DNA of 35,314 nt from Arenimonas sp. (GCF_019459675.1 NZ_JAIBFH010000078.1:1-35314); one strand, 5' to 3'; shown: positions 22,658 to 32,406, counted from the first letter of the stretch. Notes: generated by a model not told the origin, from the sequence alone. Program-made: numbers and translations.

Positions 22658-23692
22658 ATGCTCACGCCCAAGCCCGCCTGGCTTCCCGACCTTTGCAGCA
22701 TCAACCGGCTGGTGGCCGTGCTGGGCGTGGCGCAGCTGGTGGTGCTGGTGATTGCGCTGGCGCCGGTGGGCGGCGATCGCTGGCGCGTGCCAGATTTTCT
22801 TTCGGTGTCCGCCTATGCGGCCTGGGTCGCGCTGGCGTCGGCCGTGCTGCTGTGCAAGCTGCGAGCCCGGATCCATGGCCTGGGGCCCTGGCTTGGCCGC
22901 GCGGTCGCGGTGGCGGCGCCCATGGCGGTGGCGGGGCTGTGCGCGTGGTCGCTGCAGTTTCTGGGGTTCGGCGATCCGCAGGCGGAAGCGGCCGGCACCG
23001 GCGGCGGATTCATTGCCAGCAGCATGGTGCTTACGGGCCTGATCGGCGGCGTGGCGCTGCGCTACTTCTACGTGCGCGACCAGTGGCAGGCGCAGGTGCA
23101 GGCGCGCGCGAAAGCATCGGTGGACGCCCTGCAGGCGCGCATCCGCCCGCACTTCCTGTTCAATTCGATGAATTCCATCGCCAGCCTGGTGCGCACCGAC
23201 CCGGTAAGCGCCGAGCGGGCGCTTGAAGACCTGGCCGACCTGTTCCGCGCCGCGCTGGGCGCCGGCGACGGCGACGCCACGCTGCAGCAGGAAATCGAAC
23301 TGGCCAGGCGCTACCTGGCCATCGAGAAACTACGCCTTCGCGACCGGCTGCGCGTGTCCTGGAAGCTGCCCGAGCCGCTGCCCGCCATCCGACTGCCCAA
23401 GCTGGTGCTGCAGCCGCTACTTGAGAACGCCGTGGTGCACGGCATCGCGCCGCTGCCCGAGGGCGGCGAGATCGAGGTGTCCATCCGCGTGGCGCGTGAT
23501 CGGCTGGAGCTGCGCATCACCAACCCCTGCCGGCACGCAGGCATGAACGACGCCGGCAGCAGCGCCGGCAATGGCCACGCCCAGGCGTCCATCGCGCAGC
23601 GGCTGGCCTTCCACTTCGGTCCGGGCGCCAAGATGACGGCCCGCCTGGTGGACGGCCACTACTTCTGCGAAATCTCGTTGCCCATGCCATGA
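22658..23692 (+). CDS. algZ: LytS/AlgZ-type sensor histidine kinase
   Basis: The N-terminal 140 residues contain four hydrophobic segments (for example LVAVLGVAQLVVLVIAL, MVLTGLIGGVAL). The kinase part starts with RIRPHFLFNSMNSIASL (His165 is the likely phospho-acceptor) and includes LVLQPLLENAVVHGI, the N-box. The order kinase, LytTR regulator, hemC is that of the AlgZ/AlgR system of pseudomonads and xanthomonads. The stop overlaps the regulator start by four bases. The signal sensed is unknown here. Confidence 0.9.
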   Translation: MLTPKPAWLPDLCSINRLVAVLGVAQLVVLVIALAPVGGDRWRVPDFLSVSAYAAWVALASAVLLCKLRARIHGLGPWLGRAVAVAAPMAVAGLCAWSLQFLGFGDPQAEAAGTGGGFIASSMVLTGLIGGVALRYFYVRDQWQAQVQARAKASVDALQARIRPHFLFNSMNSIASLVRTDPVSAERALEDLADLFRAALGAGDGDATLQQEIELARRYLAIEKLRLRDRLRVSWKLPEPLPAIRLPKLVLQPLLENAVVHGIAPLPEGGEIEVSIRVARDRLELRITNPCRHAGMNDAGSSAGNGHAQASIAQRLAFHFGPGAKMTARLVDGHYFCEISLPMP

Positions 23693-24432
23693 AGATACTG
23701 ATTGTTGACGACGAACCGCTGGCACGCGAACGCATGGCGTCCCTGCTGCATGACCTGGGCGGCTGTGAGCTGTCGGGCGAGGCGAGCAACGGCCGCGAGG
23801 CGGTCGAGAAGGCCGAGTCCCTGGGCGTGGACTTGGTGCTGCTGGACGTGGCCATGCCCGTGATGGACGGGCTGGAAGCCGCGCGGCACCTGGCCGGCAT
23901 GGCCTCGCCGCCGGCCGTGGTGTTCTGCACCGCGTTCGACCAGCACGCACTGGCGGCGTTCGAAGCGGCGGCGGTGGACTACCTGGTCAAGCCCGTGCGA
24001 CCCGAACGCCTGGCCGAAGCGATCGAGCGCGCCCGTCGCCAGCGCCTGGGGCAGCAGCAGCCGGCGCCCCCGGTACTGCCCGCCCAGGGCAGCGGCCGAC
24101 GCCGCAGCCATCTCAGCGCGCGGCTGCGCGGCTGCCTGCGCCTGATCCCGGTGGACGACATCCGCTACCTGCAGGCGGAGGAAAAATACGTCGTGGTGCA
24201 CCACGGCCGCGGCGAAGACCTCGTGGAGGAATCGCTGAAGTCGCTCGAGGCTGAATTCGGCGAACGCTTCATTCGCATCCACCGCAACTGCCTGGTGGCC
24301 TGGGCCGAGTTCGCCGAGCTGCGCCGTTCCCCCGACGGACAGGTCCATGCCATCCTGCGCAACGGCGGCACGCCGCTGGAAGTCAGCCGCCGCTGCCTGC
24401 CGCAGCTGCGCGAGCGCCTCAAGCACCTTTAG
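23689..24432 (+). CDS. algR: LytTR response regulator, AlgR type
   Basis: The 247-residue regulator has an N-terminal receiver domain (ILIVDDEP, phospho-acceptor Asp53 in LLDVAMP, Lys in DYLVKPV) and a C-terminal LytTR DNA-binding domain ([28 protein letters not shown]). AlgR homologues control exopolysaccharide, motility and virulence genes. A glutamine/proline-rich linker joins the domains. Coupled to the kinase gene by overlap; hemC follows 10 bases later. Confidence 0.93.
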   Translation: MKILIVDDEPLARERMASLLHDLGGCELSGEASNGREAVEKAESLGVDLVLLDVAMPVMDGLEAARHLAGMASPPAVVFCTAFDQHALAAFEAAAVDYLVKPVRPERLAEAIERARRQRLGQQQPAPPVLPAQGSGRRRSHLSARLRGCLRLIPVDDIRYLQAEEKYVVVHHGRGEDLVEESLKSLEAEFGERFIRIHRNCLVAWAEFAELRRSPDGQVHAILRNGGTPLEVSRRCLPQLRERLKHL

Positions 24433-24442
24433 GAATCCCGAC

Positions 24443-25354
24443 ATGACGACCCTGCGACTGGCCACACGTGAAAGCGCGCTTGCTCTCTGGCAGACCGAAC
24501 ACGTCGCCGCGCGCCTGCGCGAAGCCCACCCCGGCCTGGACGTAGTGCTGGTGCCCATGACCACGCGCGGTGACCAGCTGCAGGACCGGCCGCTGTCGGA
24601 AGTGGGCGGCAAGGGACTTTTCCTGAAAGAGCTCGAGGTGGCCATGATGGAAGGCCGCGCCGATGCCGCCGTGCATTCGCTCAAGGACGTGCCGATGGAG
24701 CTGGACGGGCCGTTCGAGCTGGCGGCCGTGCTGGAGCGCGCCAACCCGTTCGACGCTTTCGTGTCGGTAAAGTACGAGGCGCTGGAAGAGCTGCCGTTCG
24801 GCGCCAAGGTGGGCACGTCGTCGCTGCGCCGGCAGTCGCTGCTGCGCGCGCACCGCCCCGATCTCAAGTTGGTTGACCTGCGCGGCAACGTCAACACGCG
24901 CCTGGCCAAGCTCGACGCCGGCGACTACGACGCCATCGTGCTGGCCTGCGCCGGCCTCGAGCGACTGGGCCTGGGTGGACGCATCCGTGAAACGCTCACG
25001 GCGCCGCGCTTCATCCCCGCGGCCGCGCAGGGCGCCATCGCCATCGAATGCCGCCAGGGCCAGGCCGAGGTGCTGGCGCTGCTGTCGGCGCTCGACCACG
25101 CCCACACCCGCGCCTGCGTCAGCGCCGAACGGGCGATGACGCGCACCCTGGGCGGCAGCTGCCAGGTGCCCATCGCCGCCTACGCCACGCTCAACAAGGA
25201 CAAGCTGTCGCTTGAAGGACTGGTCGGCCGCGCCAGCGACGGCAAGACGGTACGCGGCTATGCCAGCGGCCCGATGTCCGAACCCGACAAGCTGGGCCAG
25301 CAGGTGGCCGACATGCTGGTGAGCCGCGGCGCCGACGCCCTGCTCGACCTCTAG
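24443..25354 (+). CDS. hemC: Porphobilinogen deaminase (hydroxymethylbilane synthase)
   Basis: HemC condenses four porphobilinogen molecules to hydroxymethylbilane in tetrapyrrole synthesis. The 303-residue protein has [13 protein letters not shown], catalytic Asp82 (HSLKDVP), the arginine-rich GTSSLRRQ and the cofactor-binding Cys240 (GGSCQVP). The ORF track starts at an upstream ATG inside algR; ATG 24443 begins the conserved sequence. The 3' end overlaps the convergent anchor-subunit gene by four bases. Confidence 0.97.
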   Translation: MTTLRLATRESALALWQTEHVAARLREAHPGLDVVLVPMTTRGDQLQDRPLSEVGGKGLFLKELEVAMMEGRADAAVHSLKDVPMELDGPFELAAVLERANPFDAFVSVKYEALEELPFGAKVGTSSLRRQSLLRAHRPDLKLVDLRGNVNTRLAKLDAGDYDAIVLACAGLERLGLGGRIRETLTAPRFIPAAAQGAIAIECRQGQAEVLALLSALDHAHTRACVSAERAMTRTLGGSCQVPIAAYATLNKDKLSLEGLVGRASDGKTVRGYASGPMSEPDKLGQQVADMLVSRGADALLDL

Positions 25355-26286
25355 TAGTAAAGCATCACCACGTGCCGGGCCTGGGCGAAGAACAGCCAGC
25401 GCTCCACCATCGCGCCCAGCAGCGCCGAAACCGCCGCCACCGACAGCGCCGAAAGCGCGAAGCCCGGGTGCAGCAGCGTGAGCGCACACGCCGCCGCGGG
25501 CAAGCCGCCGAACAGCAGCAGCGCCAGCCGGCGCAGCTTCAGCGCATGTTTGCGCGCCAGCACATAGCCCATTTCGCGGGTGAGGTAATTGGCTTCGGTG
25601 TGCGGACGTTCGAACACGGTGGCCACGCGGTCGGCGGGCAGCCCCAGCGCCGAAGCGCGCGTCACCGGCAGCTCGCCGCGATCGATGTCGCGCCAGTAGC
25701 GGCGCTTGAGCACCATCATGGCGATCGCCAGCATCAGCGCGGCCAGCACCAGAAGTTCATGCGGGGCCTGGTCGGCGGCCAGCAGGGCCAGGGCGCCCAA
25801 TCCGCCGGTCAGCAGCGCAAAGCCCAGATAGGCGGGCAGCACCAGCGCATGGCTCCAGGCCGGGATCGGCTTGAGCGAGGCGTAGATCATCGCCGTACAC
25901 GCTACGGTAGCCATGGAAAGCGCGGCCAGCAGCACCAGCAGCACAGGCACCAGCAGCTTGGAAAACGCCATGCCCGAGACCAGCAGGACCACCAGCGCGA
26001 CCAACGGCAGGTAGGTGGCCAGCGCCAGCACGCCCTCGCGCGACAGCCAGCTGGTGCGCCACTGGCTGAAGGCGCGCCAGGCGCGCAGCGGCTTGCCCAG
26101 GTGCAGGGTGGAGCTGAGCAGGCCCAGGCTTACCAGCACGAAGCCGGCGGCCAAGCCCACCAGGTGCAAGGTGTAAGCCGAAAGACCGCCCGGCGAACCC
26201 AACAGGGACAGCGACAGCCAGAACCACAGGCCGTAGCCCAGCCCCGAGGCGGTGGTGAACAAGATGACGGAAAAGGCCGGATGCAT
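25351..26286 (-). CDS. soeC: DmsC-like membrane anchor subunit (SoeC type)
   Basis: The 311-residue protein has about eight hydrophobic helices, starting [23 protein letters not shown], the usual DmsC-family opening, and including [23 protein letters not shown]. It anchors a molybdopterin/iron-sulfur oxidoreductase to the inner membrane and passes electrons to or from quinone. It begins one base after the iron-sulfur subunit gene ends, so it is the last gene of the operon. The gene symbol rests on the operon context. Confidence 0.88.
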   Translation of the reverse strand: MHPAFSVILFTTASGLGYGLWFWLSLSLLGSPGGLSAYTLHLVGLAAGFVLVSLGLLSSTLHLGKPLRAWRAFSQWRTSWLSREGVLALATYLPLVALVVLLVSGMAFSKLLVPVLLVLLAALSMATVACTAMIYASLKPIPAWSHALVLPAYLGFALLTGGLGALALLAADQAPHELLVLAALMLAIAMMVLKRRYWRDIDRGELPVTRASALGLPADRVATVFERPHTEANYLTREMGYVLARKHALKLRRLALLLFGGLPAAACALTLLHPGFALSALSVAAVSALLGAMVERWLFFAQARHVVMLYY

Positions 26287-26287
26287 G

Positions 26288-27043
26288 TCAGCGGCTCAGC
26301 GCGCGGTCCAGCCAGCGCAGCAGCGGGTTGAGGTCGGCGGTATCGAGTTTTTCAATCGGTGCCGCGGGCGCGGGCGCGGGTGCCTGCTCGCCGCCGCGGC
26401 GCGGGCGCATCGGCAGGTAGCTGTTCACCGGTGCATAGCCCAATTCGGGCATCAGCGCCACGCCGCCGCGTTCGGCCACCAGCCTGGAAACAGCGGACTC
26501 GGGATCGCCCAGGTCGCCAAAGTGGCGCGCCCGGGTCGGGCAGGCCTGCACGCAGGCCGGCTGGCGCGACACTTCCGGGATGGTTTCGTTGTAGATGCGG
26601 TCCACGCACAGCGTGCATTTCTTCATCACGCCTTCCACGGCGCTGTACTCGCGCGCGCCGTAGGGGCAGGCCCAGCTGCACAGCTTGCAGCCGATGCACT
26701 TGTCCTCGTCCACCAGCACGATGCCGTCCTCGGCGCGCTTGTAGCTGGCGCCGGTGGGGCAGACGGTGACGCACGCGGGCGTTTCGCAGTGCAGGCAGCT
26801 GCGCGGGAAATGCAGCGTGCTGGCCGCCTGTTCGGCGGTGGCCGCCACTTCGTAGCTGTGCACGCGGTTGAACCACACGCCGTAAGGGTCGGTGCCGTAG
26901 GGGTTTTCGTCGGTCAGCGGCCCGGTGATGCCGCCGGCGTTCCATTCCTTGCACGACACCGCGCAGGCATGGCAGCCCACGCAGGTGTCCAGGTCGATGA
27001 CGAGACCCAGCTTCTTCTTCGACGGCGGCGGCAGGGCGGTCAT
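26288..27043 (-). CDS. soeB: Iron-sulfur subunit of the sulfite dehydrogenase-like complex (four [4Fe-4S])
   Basis: The 251-residue protein carries four cysteine clusters of the DmsB type: CVGCHACAVSCKEWN, CLHCETPACVTVCPTG, CIGCKLCSWACPYG and CTLCVDR...CVQACPT. They relay electrons between the catalytic and anchor subunits. There is no signal peptide, so the protein is cytoplasmic. The C-terminus has a proline/alanine-rich tail. Its start overlaps the permease stop (TGATG), so the genes are cotranscribed. Confidence 0.9.
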   Translation of the reverse strand: MTALPPPSKKKLGLVIDLDTCVGCHACAVSCKEWNAGGITGPLTDENPYGTDPYGVWFNRVHSYEVAATAEQAASTLHFPRSCLHCETPACVTVCPTGASYKRAEDGIVLVDEDKCIGCKLCSWACPYGAREYSAVEGVMKKCTLCVDRIYNETIPEVSRQPACVQACPTRARHFGDLGDPESAVSRLVAERGGVALMPELGYAPVNSYLPMRPRRGGEQAPAPAPAAPIEKLDTADLNPLLRWLDRALSR

Positions 27044-28821
27044 CAGAACGGGAAGAATATCGGTATCAGGTACACCGCCAGCCCCCAGAACAGCAGGTTG
27101 AGCGGGATGCCCATCTTCATGAAGTCCACGAACCGGTAGTTGCCGGCGTTGTACACCATGGTGTTGGTCTGGTAGCCCACCGGCGTCGCGAACGCGGTGG
27201 ATGCCGCGAACATCACCGCCACCAGGAAGGGCGTCGGGCTGACGTCCATCGACACCGCGGTGGTGAAGGCGATCGGCGTGATCAGCACGGCGGCGGCGTT
27301 GTTGCTCATCATCTCGGTCAGCAGCGCCGTGATGAGGTAAATGGCCGCCAGCACGGCCAGCGGCCCGAACCCGCCCACCATGTCCACGCCGAAATCGGCG
27401 ACCAACTGCGCCAAGCCGGACTTCTGCATCGCGATGCCCAGCGGCAGCACGCCGGCCAGCAGCACGATCACGCGCCAGTCGATGGCCTGGTAGGCCTGGT
27501 CGTTGCCGATGCAGCGCGTGGCCACCAGGGCAATGCCGCCCAGGATGGCCGAGGCCACGATCGGCAGGATGCCCATCGCCGCCACCGCCACCGAAGCCAC
27601 CATGATGCCCACCGCCAGCAGGGCTTTGCGCCGCGGCTGCTTGGCTTCACCGCGTTCGTTGAGCACCACCAGGTTGGCATTGGCCTTGATCACGTCCAGG
27701 TCCGACCGGGGCGAAAGCATCAACAGCACGTCGCCGACATTCAGCGGAACGTCCTTGATCTTGTCGCGCAGCACTTCGCCACGGCGGTGCAGGGCCAGCA
27801 CGGTGGCGTTGTAATGCCACTGGAAGTCGAGCTGGGCGAGCGTCTGCCCGACCATGCGTGCGCCCGGCGCCACCATCACCTCGGCCAGCACCTGGGCGGC
27901 GTCGCCGTCTTCGCCGGTGAACTGGCTGTCCTTGAGCTTGAATTCGGAGTCCAGCTCCAGGCGCGTGGTCTCCTTCAATGCCTCGAGCTTGGTCCAGTCG
28001 CCGCGCACCAGCAGCACGTCGCCCTCGCGCAGCAGTTCGGCACGCGGGGACCAGTGCTTTTCTTCGCCGCGCAGCAGCTCCAACACGTATACGGAGTGTT
28101 TCTCCGCCAGCTGCGCCTGCGCCACCGACTTGCCGATCAGCGGGGACTTCTCCATCACGCGCAGCTCGGTGATGTACTTGCCCAGCTCGTAGGTTTCGCT
28201 GAGCGCCGAAGGCGGATGGTGCGGCAGCAGCCAGCGCCGGAAAACCAGTATGTAGAGGAAGCCCACGCCCATCACGATCAGGCCCAACGGCGCGAAGTCG
28301 AAGATGCCGAAGCCGGGATGGCCCAGGTCCTTGGCCATGGAGTTGACCAGCAGGTTGGTGGACGTGCCGATCAGCGTGCACACGCCGCCCATCTGCGCCG
28401 CGTACGACAGCGGGATCAGCAGCTGCGAAGGCGACATGCGGTTGGCGGCCGTGGCCGCCAGCACCATCGGCAGGAACACCGCCACGGCCGCGGTGTTGTT
28501 GACGAAGGCCGAAATTGGCCCGATCACGGCCATCAGCACCACCAGGAACAGCCAAGGCCGCTTGATGCGCCCAAACATCCGGCCGATCGGCAGCAGGGCG
28601 CCGGTATGCGCCAGGCCGGCGCTGAGCACGAACATCGCCGCCACCGTGATCGTGGCTTCACTGCTGAAGCCCGACAGCGCTTCGGCCGGCGACACCAGGC
28701 CCAGCACCAGCAGGCTGGCCAGCACCAGCATGGCCACCACGTCCACCGGCAGTTTCTCGGTCATGAACAGCGCCACGGCGCCGGCCAGGACCGCAAGGGT
28801 AAGCAGGGCCTGCAGTTCCAT
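27043..28821 (-). CDS. SLC13-type permease with two RCK/TrkA-C domains
   Basis: The 592-residue membrane protein has an SLC13/DASS transporter fold: TM clusters, with SAFVNNTAAVAVFLPMV and STNLLVNSM in the first half and TEMMSNNAAAVLITPIAF and ATPVGYQTNTMVYNAGNYRF in the second. Two TrkA-C type regulatory domains lie in the middle (about 200-385). Such permeases carry sulfate, other anions or sodium-dicarboxylate. The track start at 29544 is a frame extension into soeA; ATG 28821, three bases after the soeA stop, is correct. Its place inside the soe operon suggests a link to sulfite or sulfate. Confidence 0.9.
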   Translation of the reverse strand: MELQALLTLAVLAGAVALFMTEKLPVDVVAMLVLASLLVLGLVSPAEALSGFSSEATITVAAMFVLSAGLAHTGALLPIGRMFGRIKRPWLFLVVLMAVIGPISAFVNNTAAVAVFLPMVLAATAANRMSPSQLLIPLSYAAQMGGVCTLIGTSTNLLVNSMAKDLGHPGFGIFDFAPLGLIVMGVGFLYILVFRRWLLPHHPPSALSETYELGKYITELRVMEKSPLIGKSVAQAQLAEKHSVYVLELLRGEEKHWSPRAELLREGDVLLVRGDWTKLEALKETTRLELDSEFKLKDSQFTGEDGDAAQVLAEVMVAPGARMVGQTLAQLDFQWHYNATVLALHRRGEVLRDKIKDVPLNVGDVLLMLSPRSDLDVIKANANLVVLNERGEAKQPRRKALLAVGIMVASVAVAAMGILPIVASAILGGIALVATRCIGNDQAYQAIDWRVIVLLAGVLPLGIAMQKSGLAQLVADFGVDMVGGFGPLAVLAAIYLITALLTEMMSNNAAAVLITPIAFTTAVSMDVSPTPFLVAVMFAASTAFATPVGYQTNTMVYNAGNYRFVDFMKMGIPLNLLFWGLAVYLIPIFFPF

Positions 28822-28823
28822 CG

Positions 28824-31709
28824 TCAACTTTTCCTGAAGCTGGCGCCGTAGCGCAGCGGGGTAGTGGGGGGTGTGCCGGCATCCACCGCTGCAAACTGCG
28901 GCAGGCTGTCTTCGCCCGCTTCGGCGCGGGTGATGGCCACGCGCAGGTCGAACCAGGCGGCCTGGCCGGTCACCGGGTCGGCGTTGGCATAGCCCTCGCG
29001 CGGCAGAATGTCGGAGATCAAATGATTCAGCAGGAAACCCTTGCGGCTTTCGGGGGCGTCCTTGTGCAGTTTCCAGGCGCCGCGGCGCTTGCCGATGGCG
29101 TTCCAGGTCCACACCGTGTCGGGCTGCACGTTGCCGGCCAGGCGGCACTGCACCGTGATCCGGCCCTGGTGCGAATCCACGTGCACCCAGTCGTCGTCGG
29201 CCAGGCCGTGGCGCGCCGCGGTGTCGGGATGCAGGTACAGGAAGTTGCGCGCCGTGATCTGCCGCAGCCAGGCGTTCTGCGAACCCCAGGCGTGGTACAT
29301 GAACGGCGGGCGCTGGGTGACGGCGCTGAGCGGATAGCGATGGGTTTCCACCTGCGCGCCCTCGAACGGTTCGTACCAGATCGGCAGCGGGTCGAAGTAG
29401 CGCGCCACGCGCTCGCGCTCGGCCGCCGGCGGCTGCACCGGGCCATGCCCCTGGGCGGCCAGGCGGAACTTCTGCAGCGTTTCCGAATACAGCTCCAGCA
29501 CCACCGGCTCGGCACGCGCGATGAAGCCCATGCCCTGCGACCACTGCAGGTAGTCGCGGTTGGCCATCTTGAAGTAGCGCCCCGCGGCGGGCACATCCAT
29601 GTGCCAGAAGCCGCCGTTCTCGCGGTAGCGGTCGAGCTGTTGCGGGTTCGGGCTGCCCTTGCCGTGCTGCGTTCCGTCGCCGCGCCAGCCGGCCAGCAGG
29701 CCCACGCCCGGCGCGCGTTCGTGGTTGACGATGTAGTCGGCGTAGTCGGCGTAGCGCGGCGTGCCGTCTTCCTTCAGCAGCGCCGGCAGGCCGATGCGCG
29801 CGCCCAGGTCCAGCAGCACCGACTGGAAGCCGCGCACGTCGCGGCCCTCGCGCTGCACGGCCGCCGCTCCTGCGCGTCCTGCGCCTGCGGCATGGGTGCG
29901 TCCCTGCACGGCAGCGTCCAGCACCGGGTGGCGGATGGCGTCGGCGGCGCGGTCGGCGTCGGAGATCGGCCGGTCCAGCAGCGAAATGGCGTCGAAGCGT
30001 TCAAGGTACGTGGTGTCGGGCAGCACCAGGTCGGCGTAGGCCACCATCTCGCTCGAATACGCGTCCGAGTAGATGATTTTCGGGATGCGGTATTCGCCGT
30101 CCTCGCCTTTGTCGGTCAGCCAGCGCATGGTCTCGCCGGTGTTCATGGCCGAGTTCCAGCTCATGTTCGCCATGAACAGGAACAGCACGTCCACCGTCTG
30201 CGGGTCGCCGGCCCAGGCGTTGCGGATCACCGTGTGCAGCATGCCGTGCACGGCCAGCGGGTAGCGCCAGGAGTAGGCGTGGTCCAGGCGGCGCGGCTCG
30301 CCCGCGGCATCCACCAGCAGGTCCTCGGGGCCGTGGATGAAGCCCAGCGGCGGCGCGTCCAGCGCGCCGTTGGCCAGGCGGGTCTTGCCGGGCCGGTTGG
30401 CGGGCGGGATCGGGCGCGGGAACGGCGGCTGGTAGCGGAAGCTGCCCGGCGTATCCACCGCGCCCAGCAGCAGCTGCAGCAGGTGCAGCGCGCGGCAGGT
30501 GTGGAAGCCGTTGCTGTGCGCGCTGATGCCGCGCATGGCGTGGAAGGCCACCGGCCGGCCCACCATCTTTTCGTGCACGCGGCCGTGCGTGTCGGTCCAG
30601 GGCTGGTCGATCACCACCGGTTGGTCGAACGCGGCCGCGGCCAGCTCGCGGGCGATGCGGCGGATGGTGTCGGCCGGCACGCCGCAGCGATCGGCCACGG
30701 CGTCGGGCGCGTACTGCGGGTCGAGGTAGCGCTGCGCCAGCAGCTGGAACACCGGCACGGCGCGGCCACCGTCGGGCAATACGAATTCGCCGACGATGAC
30801 CGGCGACACGCCGGTACCTTCCGCCAGCCCGACCGCGCCGGCGCGGTCCCAGCACAGCGCGCGGCCGTCTGCGTCGCGGGCGAACAGTCCGTCGTCGGCG
30901 CCGCCGGGGTTTTGCCGCACCAGCCAGTGCGCATTGGTGAAGCGCACCAGGTAGTCCAGGTCCACCTTGTCGGCGGCCAGCAGTTCATGGATCAGCGCGA
31001 ACGCGAACAGGCCGTCGGTGCCGGGCCGGATGCCGATCCATTCGTCGGCGATGGCGCCGTAGCCGCTGCGCACCGGATTCACCGCCACCACTTTGGCGCC
31101 GCGGCCCTTGAGCTGGCCCAGGCCGAGCTTGATCGGGTTGGAGTCGTGGTCTTCGGCCACGCCCCACAGCATCAGGTATTTTGCATGCTCCCAGTCGGGC
31201 TCGCCGAACTCCCAGAAGCTGCCGCCCAGGGTGTACAGCCCGCCGGCGGCCATGTTCACCGAACAGAAGCCGCCGTGGGCGGCGTAGTTGATGGTGCCGT
31301 ACTGCTGGGCCCACCAGCCGGTGAGCGCCTGGGACTGGTCGCGGCCCGTGAAGAACGCCAGGCGGTTGGGGTCGCGTTCGCGGGTGTCGCCCAGCCACTT
31401 GGCCGCCAGGGCCAGGGCCTCGTCCCATTCGATCTCGCGGAACTTGCCTTCGCCGCGTTCGCCCACCCGCAGCAGCGGCTTGTCCAGCCGGGCCGGCGAG
31501 TAGTGCTGCATGATGCCGGCCGAACCCTTCGCGCACAGCACGCCGCGGTTCACCGGGTGCGCGGGGTTGCCTTCGATGTAGCGGATGCGGCCCTGGCTGA
31601 GGTGCACGTTGATGCCGCAGCGGCAGGCGCACATGTAGCACGTGGTCTGCTTGACCTCGTCGCCCACCGGCTGCTGCAATTTCAGTTCGGGTTCCCGCAT
31701 GCCCGGCAT
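28824..31709 (-). CDS. soeA: Molybdopterin catalytic subunit, SoeA-like sulfite dehydrogenase
   Basis: The 961-residue protein belongs to the DMSO reductase superfamily. Cys24, Cys27, Cys31 and Cys59 (CYMCACRCG, GVLCAKG) bind an N-terminal [4Fe-4S] cluster, and GFCSVNMAAGG carries the probable molybdenum-ligand cysteine. No twin-arginine signal is present, which fits the cytoplasmic SoeABC enzyme that oxidises sulfite to sulfate rather than periplasmic relatives. An alanine-rich stretch of about 25 residues (AVQGRTHAAGAGRAG...) looks like an insert. Either ATG 31709 or 31700 may start; a strong hairpin overlaps the first. Polysulfide or thiosulfate reductase activity remains possible. Confidence 0.85.
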   Translation of the reverse strand: MPGMREPELKLQQPVGDEVKQTTCYMCACRCGINVHLSQGRIRYIEGNPAHPVNRGVLCAKGSAGIMQHYSPARLDKPLLRVGERGEGKFREIEWDEALALAAKWLGDTRERDPNRLAFFTGRDQSQALTGWWAQQYGTINYAAHGGFCSVNMAAGGLYTLGGSFWEFGEPDWEHAKYLMLWGVAEDHDSNPIKLGLGQLKGRGAKVVAVNPVRSGYGAIADEWIGIRPGTDGLFAFALIHELLAADKVDLDYLVRFTNAHWLVRQNPGGADDGLFARDADGRALCWDRAGAVGLAEGTGVSPVIVGEFVLPDGGRAVPVFQLLAQRYLDPQYAPDAVADRCGVPADTIRRIARELAAAAFDQPVVIDQPWTDTHGRVHEKMVGRPVAFHAMRGISAHSNGFHTCRALHLLQLLLGAVDTPGSFRYQPPFPRPIPPANRPGKTRLANGALDAPPLGFIHGPEDLLVDAAGEPRRLDHAYSWRYPLAVHGMLHTVIRNAWAGDPQTVDVLFLFMANMSWNSAMNTGETMRWLTDKGEDGEYRIPKIIYSDAYSSEMVAYADLVLPDTTYLERFDAISLLDRPISDADRAADAIRHPVLDAAVQGRTHAAGAGRAGAAAVQREGRDVRGFQSVLLDLGARIGLPALLKEDGTPRYADYADYIVNHERAPGVGLLAGWRGDGTQHGKGSPNPQQLDRYRENGGFWHMDVPAAGRYFKMANRDYLQWSQGMGFIARAEPVVLELYSETLQKFRLAAQGHGPVQPPAAERERVARYFDPLPIWYEPFEGAQVETHRYPLSAVTQRPPFMYHAWGSQNAWLRQITARNFLYLHPDTAARHGLADDDWVHVDSHQGRITVQCRLAGNVQPDTVWTWNAIGKRRGAWKLHKDAPESRKGFLLNHLISDILPREGYANADPVTGQAAWFDLRVAITRAEAGEDSLPQFAAVDAGTPPTTPLRYGASFRKS

Positions 31710-31719
31710 TGTGCCGGGC
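31701..31719 (-). promoter_or_regulatory. Perfect hairpin over the soeA start
   Basis: GCCCGGCA and TGCCGGGC form an 8-bp perfect stem with a 3-base loop, including the first possible start codon (31707-31709) on the minus strand. It could lower initiation at that ATG, leaving ATG 31700 as the real start, or act as a regulatory structure. Confidence 0.5.
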
Positions 31720-31743
31720 GCGGGCGCTTACCGCGAGCGTTGC

Positions 31744-32328
31744 CTAGTTCGGGACCTTGATCTCGATGCTCGGGTCGTTGAACTGGCTGTAGCGGATCTG
31801 GTACCTGAACTTGCCCTTTTCCACGCCACCCGTGGTTTCTACCTGGATGGGCAGCCCGGTTTTCTTTGAAACATAGGTCAGCGTTTCCATCGCCTTGCCG
31901 TCCACGGTGGTCAGGAAGTAGTAGACGAGGGACGGCTCGCCCGCCACCAGCGCATTTTCCAGCTGCTTGACGTTGATGCCTGCCTGCAGCTCCTCGATGG
32001 CTTTGGGGTGGCGGTACTGGCTGGGGTCAACCTCTGGCGGCAGCGGCACGGCGAAGGTGTGGCCCTCGATGGTCATGTGCATGGTGCGGCCGATGATGAC
32101 CTGGCGACCGGGGGCGTTGGAGAGCGTTACCGAGTAGCGGTCGGGAAAGACGAACTCCAACTTGCTCACTTCGGTGTTGGTGTCGAGGTTGGTGATGGTG
32201 GCCCTGAAGGTCTTGACCTTCATGAACTTCAGGAAGGCCTCCTTCAGGTCGGCGCGGGCGTCGGCCTGGGCGGTGCCGGTGGCCAGCAGGGATGCCAGCA
32301 GGAGGGCGAGGGTGGCGGTGTGTTTCAT
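31744..32328 (-). CDS. LolA-like outer-membrane lipoprotein carrier-family protein
   Basis: The 194-residue protein has a signal peptide (ATLALLLASLLATGTAQA) and a beta-rich body with FRATITNLDTNTEVSKLEFVFPDRYSV, the LolA/LolB-like fold pattern, and later ETLTYVSKKTGLPIQVE. True LolA carries lipoproteins across the periplasm; relatives with this sequence type are often of unknown role. ATG 32328 is chosen over the much longer frame of the track because it starts the signal peptide. It is divergent from the WYL regulator with 78 bases between them. Confidence 0.78.
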   Translation of the reverse strand: MKHTATLALLLASLLATGTAQADARADLKEAFLKFMKVKTFRATITNLDTNTEVSKLEFVFPDRYSVTLSNAPGRQVIIGRTMHMTIEGHTFAVPLPPEVDPSQYRHPKAIEELQAGINVKQLENALVAGEPSLVYYFLTTVDGKAMETLTYVSKKTGLPIQVETTGGVEKGKFRYQIRYSQFNDPSIEIKVPN

Positions 32329-32406
32329 CGGGTATCCCAGGCGCTTGGAGGGAAGGAGCGCCAATGCCATGCTAAACGTTACCCTGGTACCCATCCGGAC
32401 AACTCC

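Noticed and set aside
27787-28851. 354-aa plus-strand ORF opposite the SLC13 permease
   Set aside because: Histidine/glutamine-rich antisense shadow of a membrane protein gene.
28822-29544. N-terminal extension of the permease ORF in the track
   Set aside because: It overlaps soeA in another frame; the permease has a clear start at 28821 three bases after the soeA stop.
29022-31760. 912-aa plus-strand ORF opposite soeA
   Set aside because: Antisense shadow, valine/histidine/glutamine-rich, no domain; soeA has clear motifs.
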